The position numbers and the translations under genes are program-made. The notes below the pieces were generated by a model. That model saw only the letters and a list, made by a program, of their open reading frames with translations, searched no databases and was not told the origin of the DNA. This document shows, one piece after another, positions 1-5,280 of a stretch of DNA of 7,801 bases; within the stretch, counting starts at the first letter, position 1; each line of letters opens with the position of its first letter. The DNA is from Acidimicrobiia bacterium (GTDB lineage: Bacteria > Actinomycetota > Acidimicrobiia > Acidimicrobiales > Ilumatobacteraceae), in assembly GCA_010030605.1 (NCBI GenBank), contig RHCK01000069.1:1-7801 (forward strand). The letters are read 5' to 3'.

Positions 1-138
1 CTCGGCCGCGGTGCACTTCGGGCAACCCTGCTGCACGGGGAACATGTGGTTGCCACAGGCGACACAACGACTCCCGATCAACTGCGGGCTGTCCGACGGC
101 CACGTGAACACACCCTCGGTCACCGGAACCTGCGCCAT
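1..138 (-). CDS. Zn-ribbon/OB-fold (DUF35) protein, N-terminal part, cut by window edge
   Basis: Only the first 46 residues lie in the window; the frame is still open at base 1. The protein begins MAQVPVTEGVFTWP and carries two cysteine pairs, C25-x2-C28 and C39-x2-C42, within a typical LIGSRCxxCG...FPxxxxCPxC pattern. That is the rubredoxin-like zinc ribbon at the front of DUF35 proteins; the OB-fold that should follow is outside the window. Members of this family bind acyl-CoA-type ligands and act as partners of thiolases, lipid-transfer-type thiolases or MaoC-like hydratases in lipid, steroid and polyketide pathways (family knowledge). The start is well supported: a purine-rich ribosome site, AGGGGGAG, sits 3 bases before the ATG. 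The gene is divergent from the SnoaL-like gene across a 144-base control region. The precise partner and substrate cannot be told from this fragment. Confidence 0.85.
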   Translation of the reverse strand, partial: MAQVPVTEGVFTWPSDSPQLIGSRCVACGNHMFPVQQGCPKCTAAE

Positions 139-179
139 GACTCCCCCTTTGCACCCCGTGGTGCCGTCGTTCATCGATT

Positions 180-197
180 CGGATCGGGACCGATCCG
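180..197. promoter_or_regulatory. Perfect palindrome, probable regulator operator
   Basis: CGGATCGG at 180-187 and CCGATCCG at 190-197 are exact reverse complements separated by GA. Eight-base arms with a short centre, placed between two divergent starts, are what dimeric regulators of the TetR, GntR or MarR type usually bind. The site lies 42 bases upstream of the DUF35 ATG and 85 upstream of the SnoaL GTG, so it could control either side. The palindrome is seen; its use as an operator is inference, and no regulator gene is in the window. Confidence 0.5.
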
Positions 198-269
198 CTT
201 CGGTCATCCGACCTTAGTGAACGACCTCGGTCGGAAACTTACCCGGCGAAAGTTGTTCCCCTCGGGCAC

Positions 270-275
270 TACTCT
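270..275 (+). promoter_or_regulatory. Candidate -10 box for a leaderless SnoaL-like transcript
   Basis: TACTCT matches the actinobacterial TAnnnT -10 pattern and ends 7 bases before GTG 283. There is no Shine-Dalgarno sequence in that gap, so transcription would begin at or next to the start codon. This arrangement is common for leaderless mRNAs in Actinobacteria. No clear -35 element is visible. Confidence 0.4.
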
Positions 276-282
276 GCCTGCG

Positions 283-795
283 GTGACCACCGTTTCCGAC
301 GCTCGCGGACCTCTGTCCGCCGAAGCGGCCCATGCCGCCACTTTGGCCATCCAACGTTGTCTGCTCGACTACTGCCGCGGAATCGACCGGTGCGACGCCG
401 ACCTGGTGGCGTCCGTCTATCACCCCGACGCCACCGATGACCACGGTTCGTTCGTCGGGCCCGGCGTCGAGTTCGCGCGCCTGGCCACCGAGAAGCTCCG
501 TCGACACGCCATCTCGACCACCCACTTCTGCAATCCTCCCCACATTGTCTTCACCTCGACCACGTCCGCCGAGGTCGAAACGCAGGTGTTGGCGTGGCAC
601 CGATGCCGCGACGACGAGGGCGAGTACCTCGAGAAGTTCTGCGGTCGATACTTCGATCGTTTCGAATGCCGCGACGGCGACTGGCGCATCGCTCATCGTG
701 CACTCACTCACGACTGGGACGCCATCGAACGCGTCGTGAACGCCTTTCCCCCCGGACGCTTCACCGCGTCGCCCCGACGTCAGGAGAACTCATGA
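283..795 (+). CDS. SnoaL-like (NTF2-fold) protein
   Basis: A 170-residue protein of the SnoaL_4/NTF2-like family, a small cone-shaped fold used by dehydratases, isomerases, epoxide hydrolases and ring-hydroxylating dioxygenase beta subunits. The segment YCRGIDRCDADLVASVYHPD (residues 30-49), followed by ATDDHGSF, and the end segment GRYFDRFECRDGDWRIAHRA (121-140), followed by LTHDWD, are the two conserved blocks of this family. D35 and H81 sit where acid/base residues occur in relatives, but activity is unproved. The frame is open upstream to base 46, yet the family homology begins only near residue 12 of the version given here. GTG 283 is favoured because it follows a TAnnnT box by 7 bases and leaves the usual family length. 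The last codons overlap the next gene by ATGA (792-795), so translation is probably coupled to the kinase. The substrate is unknown. Confidence 0.8.
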   Translation: MTTVSDARGPLSAEAAHAATLAIQRCLLDYCRGIDRCDADLVASVYHPDATDDHGSFVGPGVEFARLATEKLRRHAISTTHFCNPPHIVFTSTTSAEVETQVLAWHRCRDDEGEYLEKFCGRYFDRFECRDGDWRIAHRALTHDWDAIERVVNAFPPGRFTASPRRQENS

Positions 796-1868
796 CCGCA
801 CTACCCACCTCCACCGCATCCATCGACGCCGAATGGCTCACCACGGCACTGCGCCACGGCGGGGCCATCGACGCGAACACCGAAGTGTCCACGGTGAACG
901 TCAGCAACATGGGTGCTGGCATCGGGTTCATGGGCGAAGTTGGTCGACTGAACGTCACCTACGCCGGTGGCTCGGGTCCGGCGACCGTCATCTGCAAGAT
1001 CCCCACCCAGGACGCCCACGTGCGCGGATTGCTCGGCCCGGCCCGAGTGTTCGAGCGCGAGGCCCGGTTCTACCTCGACGTGGCCCCCATGCTCGACGTG
1101 GTCCCGCGCTCCCACAGTGTCATGGCGAATTTCGACACCGACGATTACGTGTTGGTCCTGCAGGATCTCGGACATCTGCGGGTGGGCGATCAATCCGTCG
1201 GCGTGAACGCCTCCGAAGCGCACGCAGCAGTGAAGGCGCTGGCGCGCTTTCACGCTCGTTTCTGGAAGTCACCGGACCTCGACCGCATCGCGTGGATGCC
1301 CGAGATCAACGCCGAGGGAATGAAGATCGGTAGCGAGATCTATCGCGCGTCGCTCCCCGGATTCCTCCAGGTGTTCGCCCATGCCGTCGACGCCGACATG
1401 GTTCCGGTCATGGAACGATTCGCCGACAACGTGCATCAGTTGCTCGATCGTTTCGCCGCGATGCCCACCACCATCGTTCACTTCGATTACCGACTCGACA
1501 ACCTGTTCTTCGGACCGAACGATGACGTGTGGATGATCGACTTCCAAGCGTGCAGCAAGGGCGGCGGTGCCTTCGACCTCGGTTACTTCATCAGCCAGAG
1601 CGTGCCCGTCGACATTCGCAAACAAGAGGAGGAGTCACTTCTCCGCACGTACCACTCCGAACTCGTGGCGCGTGGTGTCGACGACTATTCCCTCGCCCAA
1701 CTCACCGAGGATTATCGCGTCGGCGTTCTCTACGGTTGGATCATCCCGGTCTACGCCGTCGGCACCCTCGACTCATCGAGCGAGCGCGCCATGGCTTTGT
1801 GGACCGAAGTGATCAAGCGTGCGCAATCAGCGATGCGCGATCACCGTGTCGCCGACCTCTTGATCTGA
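792..1868 (+). CDS. EcKL/APH-type small-molecule phosphotransferase
   Basis: A 358-residue soluble kinase-like protein of the aminoglycoside-phosphotransferase/choline-kinase superfamily, closest in motif pattern to the ecdysteroid-kinase-like (EcKL, DUF1679) branch. Visible motifs in order: a glycine-rich loop GAGIGFMGEV (41-50); the ATP-binding lysine in VICKIPT (K69); a paired glutamate in FEREARFY (E88 or E90); the hinge LVLQDL (121-126); the catalytic loop HFDYRLDN (H230, D232, N237); and the metal-binding DFQ (250-252). DFQ in place of DFG or DxD is typical of EcKL proteins. It should transfer phosphate from ATP to a hydroxyl or amine of a small molecule. The start ATG 792 has AGGAG at 782-786, 5 bases upstream, and overlaps the SnoaL stop. 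All catalytic residues are present, so it should be active. The substrate cannot be read from the sequence; a steroid or other lipophilic alcohol is a guess from neighbours. Confidence 0.85.
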   Translation: MTALPTSTASIDAEWLTTALRHGGAIDANTEVSTVNVSNMGAGIGFMGEVGRLNVTYAGGSGPATVICKIPTQDAHVRGLLGPARVFEREARFYLDVAPMLDVVPRSHSVMANFDTDDYVLVLQDLGHLRVGDQSVGVNASEAHAAVKALARFHARFWKSPDLDRIAWMPEINAEGMKIGSEIYRASLPGFLQVFAHAVDADMVPVMERFADNVHQLLDRFAAMPTTIVHFDYRLDNLFFGPNDDVWMIDFQACSKGGGAFDLGYFISQSVPVDIRKQEEESLLRTYHSELVARGVDDYSLAQLTEDYRVGVLYGWIIPVYAVGTLDSSSERAMALWTEVIKRAQSAMRDHRVADLLI

Positions 1869-1884
1869 CGAATCCGAACGTCGG
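1865..1884. terminator. Hairpin in convergent junction (kinase / SDR)
   Basis: CTGACG (1865-1870) pairs with CGTCGG (1879-1884) around an 8-base loop, with one T-G pair. It covers the kinase stop codon and ends at the base before the SDR stop on the other strand. There is no T-tract on either side. Six pairs in GC-rich DNA is modest, so the assignment as a terminator rests mainly on position. Confidence 0.3.
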
Positions 1885-2802
1885 TCAGGCCTCGGGAAGC
1901 GGGTAGTGCAGACCCGGGATGCCCATCTCCATGACCTGGTACCAGTCGGGACGAGGCTGAACTCCCGGATAGCCAGCGCCCACCTTCGGGGCGGTGTCCT
2001 TGTTCCACTCATGGTGAATCGGCGGAATCTGGTACGTGCCGTTGCTGGCGTTGGTTCCGCCGTCCACCAGCAAGTCGTGACCGGTGATGTAGCTGGCGGC
2101 GTCGGAGGCGAGGAACATCACCGGCGCAACGATCTCGTGCAACTCACCAATGCGTCGCATTGGCGTGCGGCTGGCGATCCACTTGTCCATGCCCATTCCC
2201 TCGAGCGCCGGACGCACCATTTCGGTGATGATGAAGCCGGGCGAGACCGCGTTGACGCGCACCCCACGATCGGCCCATTCGCAGCCGAGCTGCTGAGTGA
2301 GATTTCGCAGCGCACCCTTGGCCGCGGTGTACGCGATGATGTTCATCTCGTTCGCGCCGCTTCCCATGATCGAACAGATGTTGACGATGTTGCCGCTCTG
2401 ACGCTCGAGCATGTGACGGCCGACCTCGCGCATGTACATGAACGCGCCGTTCAGGTCGATCGAAAGAATCCAGTTCCAGGTCTGCATGTCGTATTGCTCG
2501 GGAGCAATTCCGCGCATGTCGCTCACGCCGGCGTTGTTGATGAGCGCGTCGATCTTGCCGTGCTCGGCGATGCCGGTCTTGACGACGCGGATCACGTCCT
2601 CTTCGATCGCCACGTCTCCGGGGGCCACGGTCACCTTCGAGCCGAGCGCGCGACAACGAGCGGCCACGGCTTCGAGCATGTCCTTGCTACGAGCGGTCAA
2701 GATGAGGTCGGCGCCCTCCTTGGCGAAACCTTCGGCGAAACCTTCGCCCAATCCGTACGAAGCGCCGGTGATGAGAACCGTCTTGCCGGTGAATTGACCC
2801 AT
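1885..2802 (-). CDS. Short-chain dehydrogenase/reductase with extended C-terminus
   Basis: A 305-residue classical SDR oxidoreductase, NAD(P)-dependent, acting on an alcohol or ketone. Motifs: TGASYGLG (12-19) for the cofactor; D63 in the PGDV segment; NNAG (89-92); catalytic S144, Y158 and K162 (YTAAK); VNAVSPGF (183-190); and the closing GHDLLVDGGT (241-250). R38 after the second strand (TARS) suggests NADP rather than NAD. The usual SDR ends near residue 255; here about 50 residues follow, rich in proline, tryptophan and tyrosine, with no motif I recognise. The start ATG at 2802 is chosen over an in-frame ATG 21 bases upstream because AGGGGG sits 5 bases before it. It is the last gene of the minus-strand unit, 47 bases after the MDMPI-like gene, and converges on the kinase gene. 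Substrate unknown. Confidence 0.88.
   Translation of the reverse strand: MGQFTGKTVLITGASYGLGEGFAEGFAKEGADLILTARSKDMLEAVAARCRALGSKVTVAPGDVAIEEDVIRVVKTGIAEHGKIDALINNAGVSDMRGIAPEQYDMQTWNWILSIDLNGAFMYMREVGRHMLERQSGNIVNICSIMGSGANEMNIIAYTAAKGALRNLTQQLGCEWADRGVRVNAVSPGFIITEMVRPALEGMGMDKWIASRTPMRRIGELHEIVAPVMFLASDAASYITGHDLLVDGGTNASNGTYQIPPIHHEWNKDTAPKVGAGYPGVQPRPDWYQVMEMGIPGLHYPLPEA
2722..2745 (-). repeat. Perfect 12-base tandem duplication inside the SDR gene
   Basis: GGCGAAACCTTC occurs twice in a row with no mismatch. On the coding strand it encodes EGFA twice (residues 20-27), in the helix that follows the nucleotide-binding glycine motif. Protein length in this helix is the normal SDR length, so this is not an insertion relative to the family. 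Confidence 0.85.
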
Positions 2803-2819
2803 GACTACCCCCTGATCTG

Positions 2820-2853
2820 CCACCGACGACGGTGGGACGACGCGACGATCCTA
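2820..2853 (-). promoter_or_regulatory. Possible internal promoter and leader hairpin ahead of the SDR
   Basis: The minus strand has TAGGAT (2853-2848), a TAnnnT-type -10 box that overlaps the TAG stop of the MDMPI-like gene. Downstream, CCACCG (2820-2825) and CGGTGG (2830-2835) form a perfect 6-base stem with a 4-base loop, ending 17 bases before the SDR start. The hairpin has no T-tract. It could be a leader structure, an RNA-processing point in the operon, or an operator. No matching -35 was found, so promoter use is speculative. Confidence 0.3.
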
Positions 2854-3543
2854 GAGGCTGGTCTCTCCCAGACTCACTTCGGGGAGATCCATGTGAACGA
2901 TGCCGGACAACATTGCGTCGAGGTCGCCGGAAAAGTCGGCCGAACGCATCTCGGCCAAGGTTCGTCGACTACCGAGCAGGCGCAACGTTTCGAACGCCGT
3001 GGCGGTCAAGGTCAAGACGGGCTCGCCTTCGCCGACCACGTGCTCCACTCCGTCGATGATCGCGCGAAACGCCGGGAGTTCCTTGGCACGCAGGTCGCCC
3101 TTCACCAACTTGAGCCCCAGTACCGCCGAACGCGCGACGCCCGACGAATCCCGCGCGCCTCGACGACCGACCGCGGTGAACAAGTCGTGTTCGTGAACCA
3201 CGGTGTCGTACGTCAAGGTCCAGAGTGCTTGAGGTGCGGCGTCGATCATCGACTCGAAGGCGGGGGCGTTCTCGTTCCATTCCGCGACCACGCTCTCGAG
3301 CGAGCGCGAACGCCGATCAGCGACTTGGGCGTCGACCCATGCTTGGGTGTCGCCACTCGGACGCTTCCCCGAACCGAGATCGGTGGCGATGCCGGTCACG
3401 TGCGAGAAGAGATCCTTCACGGTCCATTCGGGGCACGCACCGACCACGCGTTCGGCGTCGGCGTCGCTCAATTCGGATGCCAACGCCTGCATGCGCAGAC
3501 GCGCGTTGCGATATTCGGTGCCCAGGGAAATCTCGTCGCTCAT
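2851..3543 (-). CDS. Maleylpyruvate isomerase/DinB-fold family protein (mycothiol-type)
   Basis: A 230-residue protein of the MDMPI N-terminal/TIGR03083 family, a four-helix DinB-like fold that binds a divalent metal. Characterised members are mycothiol-dependent maleylpyruvate isomerase and mycothiol S-transferases (family knowledge). The block CPEWTVKDLFSHVTGI (37-52) is the signature, with H48 as the first metal ligand. YDTVVHEHDL (112-121) supplies D113 and H117 in a D-x3-H arrangement; the characterised isomerase uses E-x3-H, so the carboxylate is swapped conservatively. The C-terminal part is shorter and less conserved. The start ATG at 3543 overlaps the stop of the upstream isomerase gene as ATGA (3543-3540), indicating translational coupling; no strong ribosome site of its own is seen. 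True maleylpyruvate isomerisation is not established: many relatives are of unknown role. Confidence 0.8.
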   Translation of the reverse strand: MSDEISLGTEYRNARLRMQALASELSDADAERVVGACPEWTVKDLFSHVTGIATDLGSGKRPSGDTQAWVDAQVADRRSRSLESVVAEWNENAPAFESMIDAAPQALWTLTYDTVVHEHDLFTAVGRRGARDSSGVARSAVLGLKLVKGDLRAKELPAFRAIIDGVEHVVGEGEPVLTLTATAFETLRLLGSRRTLAEMRSADFSGDLDAMLSGIVHMDLPEVSLGETSL

Positions 3544-4388
3544 GCGAGGAACTTTCGCATACCAGCCGCGAGCCGAGCGACATGAGCCGTCGGCTCCGCC
3601 CAACCCGATCGACTCGGTGCTTCGATCGACCACGGAATGGAACATCCGGAGGCTCGAAGAACCTCGACGACTCCGGCGATGTCGAACTCTCCGTCGCCCG
3701 GAGCGCGACGATTGGCCAAACAGTCGGTGTAGTAGTCGTCGATCTCGGGCACGATCGGTCCATCGTTCATCTGCACACCGGTGATGAGCTCACCGGGTAA
3801 GGCGTGCAACATCTCCATGTCCCGAGCACCTCGTTCGTGGTGCCAAATGTCGACGCACACTCCGCCGTTCGGCCGATCCGCGTCCTCCACGATCCGCCGC
3901 GCATCGGCCGCCGAGTAAATGTCGTTGAACGGGAGGAACTCGAGACCGAGCACCAACCCGTGGTCGGCCGCGCGATCACACAACGCGGCGAACGCCTTCG
4001 CGGCCCCGGTCCGCTCACCCGCCGGCCCGATGACTTGCAAATAGCGGCAACCGAATCGATCGGCCATTCGCCATGCGGCGGCCTCGAAGGTCGCGGCTTT
4101 GTCTCCCCCGGAACCGTCGATGCCCAGACCGCCGACCACCTCGATCTCGGCGAGGCACACATCGTTCTCCGCCAACAATTCCTGCAGGTAACCATCGGCG
4201 AGCCCCTGCTTTTCGAGTTCGATGTACTGACCAACGTAGAGGCCGATGCCCGCGAAACCGTTCGTCGCCGCCAAGCGAACCCGCTCCTCGATGGGGTGCA
4301 TCGGCGCCAAACTGAAGTGACTGAGGATCAACTCTTCGGCGGCCAGGGTGCGCGGATTAGGTTGGGGCACGCGCCCAGCATCGCACAT
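3540..4388 (-). CDS. Sugar phosphate isomerase/epimerase (xylose-isomerase-like TIM barrel)
   Basis: A TIM-barrel protein of the AP-endonuclease-2/xylose-isomerase-like superfamily, 282 residues from the start chosen here. Metal and substrate residues typical of the fold are present (numbering from this start): E150 in LGLEFLPF, D180 and H183 in CVDIWHHERG, Q206 in GVQMNDG and E256 in WSIEAPS, with the conserved RRAPGDGEFD loop (227-236). Characterised relatives use E, D, H, E; Q in place of the third-position histidine occurs in many actinobacterial members. The likely reaction is keto-sugar or inosose-type isomerisation, epimerisation or dehydration. The start is uncertain: ATG 4388 lacks a ribosome site, GTG 4370 is equally possible, and the frame is open to 4424. 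The barrel itself begins at LILSHFSLAP, residues 21-30. It is the first gene of the minus-strand unit and overlaps the MDMPI-like gene by ATGA. Confidence 0.8.
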   Translation of the reverse strand: MCDAGRVPQPNPRTLAAEELILSHFSLAPMHPIEERVRLAATNGFAGIGLYVGQYIELEKQGLADGYLQELLAENDVCLAEIEVVGGLGIDGSGGDKAATFEAAAWRMADRFGCRYLQVIGPAGERTGAAKAFAALCDRAADHGLVLGLEFLPFNDIYSAADARRIVEDADRPNGGVCVDIWHHERGARDMEMLHALPGELITGVQMNDGPIVPEIDDYYTDCLANRRAPGDGEFDIAGVVEVLRASGCSIPWSIEAPSRSGWAEPTAHVARLAAGMRKFLA

Positions 4389-4406
4389 GGTGATCGGGCT
4401 CGAACG

Positions 4407-4412
4407 AGGGGG
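4407..4412 (+). promoter_or_regulatory. Ribosome binding site fixing the start of the second SDR
   Basis: AGGGGG lies 5 bases before ATG 4418 and identifies it as the start. It also sits in the narrow divergent gap to the isomerase gene, which leaves little room for promoters: a TAnnnT box TAGGTT at 4358-4363 is a possible plus-strand -10, within the isomerase frame. Confidence 0.6.
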
Positions 4413-4417
4413 AACAC

Positions 4418-5257
4418 ATGTCATCCAACGGACGTCTCGCGGGCAAGGTTGCCGTCGTCACCGGAGCCGCGAGCGGCATCGGTGAAGGAACGGTGCGTCG
4501 ATTCGTGGAAGAGGGCGCCAAGGTCGTCATGGCCGACGTACAAGACGATCGCGGACGCGCGTTGGCCGCCGAGTTGGGTTCGAACACCCGCTTCATCCAC
4601 TGCGACGTGACCGACGAGAGCCAGGTGGCCGCCGCCGTCGATCTCGCGGTGTCCGAATTCGGTCGGCTCGACATCATGTTCAACAACGCCGGCATCGTCG
4701 GCGCGGTGGGACGCATCGCCGAGACGTCGGCGGATCAATGGAATCGAACCGTGGCCGTGGATCTGAACAGCGTCTTTTTCGGCATGAAGCACGCCACCCG
4801 AGTCATGATCCCGCAAAACTCCGGCGTCATCATCTCGACCTCCAGCACCGCCGGAATCCTCGGAGGACTCGGACCGCATTGCTACACCGCGTGCAAGCAC
4901 GCCGTGATCGGACTCACGAAATCCGTGGCGTCGGAAGTCGCTCAGAGCGGAGTGCGCGTGAACGCCATCTCACCGGGCAACACCGTCACCGCCATGACCT
5001 CGGCGGTCATCACCGGCGATCACACCGCCACCGAGTTGGCCACCAAGCACATCACGTCGGGATCGTTGCTCGGAATCGCGGGTCTTCCCGTCGACATCGC
5101 CAACGCCGCGGTGTACCTCGCCAGCGACGAGGCTCGTTACGTGACCGGACACACCTTGGTCGTCGATGCCGGCCAGACCACCCTCGGCGGAAGCGGAAGG
5201 TTCCACCAGCAGGATGCCGCCATCATGCGCGAGGCGGGAATCAAGGAAAAGGCCTGA
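4418..5257 (+). CDS. Short-chain dehydrogenase/reductase, probably NAD-dependent
   Basis: A 279-residue classical SDR. Motifs: TGAASGIG (15-22), D40 at the end of the second strand (favours NAD over NADP), CDVTD (62-66), NNAG (89-92), catalytic S143, Y156 and K160 (YTACK), VNAISPGNT (181-189), and the closing GHTLVVDAGQT (244-254). The pattern resembles SDRs that oxidise secondary alcohols in cyclic or steroid-like compounds, such as cyclohexanol-type and hydroxysteroid-type dehydrogenases, but family membership does not set the substrate. About 25 residues follow the core. It shares only the SDR core with the SDR at 1885-2802; the N-terminal segment, cofactor preference and C-terminal tail differ, so a recent duplication is unlikely. 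It is a single-gene unit, divergent from the isomerase and convergent with the alcohol dehydrogenase, with a gap of only 6 bases. Confidence 0.9.
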   Translation: MSSNGRLAGKVAVVTGAASGIGEGTVRRFVEEGAKVVMADVQDDRGRALAAELGSNTRFIHCDVTDESQVAAAVDLAVSEFGRLDIMFNNAGIVGAVGRIAETSADQWNRTVAVDLNSVFFGMKHATRVMIPQNSGVIISTSSTAGILGGLGPHCYTACKHAVIGLTKSVASEVAQSGVRVNAISPGNTVTAMTSAVITGDHTATELATKHITSGSLLGIAGLPVDIANAAVYLASDEARYVTGHTLVVDAGQTTLGGSGRFHQQDAAIMREAGIKEKA

Positions 5258-5258
5258 T

Positions 5259-5280
5259 TCGACTCACAAACGTGGGTCGA
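5259..5280 (+). terminator. Hairpin at the SDR / alcohol dehydrogenase convergent junction
   Basis: Bases 5259-5267 (TCGACTCAC) pair with 5272-5280 (GTGGGTCGA) around an AAAC loop: nine pairs including one T-G wobble. It begins one base after the SDR stop and contains the stop codon of the dehydrogenase on the other strand. The wobble pair becomes an A-C mismatch in the minus-strand RNA, so it should be more stable in the SDR transcript. No T-tract follows, as is common for actinobacterial terminators. Confidence 0.5.

Larger units (their letters stand above)
139..282. promoter_or_regulatory. Divergent control region between DUF35 and SnoaL-like genes
   Basis: This 144-base gap separates two divergent starts. 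It holds a perfect palindrome (180-197), a second 7-base inverted repeat (TCCGACC at 207-213, GGTCGGA at 229-235), and an imperfect one formed by GGAAACTT (233-240) and AAGTTGTTCC (250-259). A TAnnnT box TACTCT at 270-275 lies 7 bases before the GTG start on the plus strand. A TAAGGT box on the minus strand (216-211) could serve the DUF35 gene and would place transcription start just upstream of the palindrome. No convincing -35 hexamer was found for either. The promoter assignments are inference; the repeats are read directly. Confidence 0.5.

Noticed and set aside
46..282. N-terminal extension of the SnoaL-like protein
   Set aside because: It is in frame but crosses the whole divergent regulatory gap and overlaps the DUF35 gene. 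It lacks homology, and a better start with a -10 box exists at 283.
214..711. A 165-codon minus-strand open frame opposite the SnoaL-like gene
   Set aside because: It is low-complexity, V/G/R-rich and wholly antisense to a gene with clear family motifs.
1906..3585. A 559-codon open frame on the plus strand across the SDR and MDMPI genes
   Set aside because: It lies antisense to two genes with complete family motifs. Its translation is rich in H, R and D with no recognisable domain, as expected from the mirror of GC-biased codons.
4365..4376. Small GGGC/GCCC stem between isomerase and SDR starts
   Set aside because: Four pairs in GC-rich DNA are expected by chance and the flanks do not extend the stem.
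3804..4610. A 268-codon plus-strand open frame over the isomerase and the start of the second SDR
   Set aside because: It is antisense to the TIM-barrel gene and out of frame with the SDR, has no ribosome site and no domain, and would cross the divergent control region.
1885..5257. The two SDR genes as a recent tandem duplication
   Set aside because: They share only the universal SDR motifs. The cofactor-specifying residue (R38 versus D40), the loops and the C-terminal tails differ throughout.
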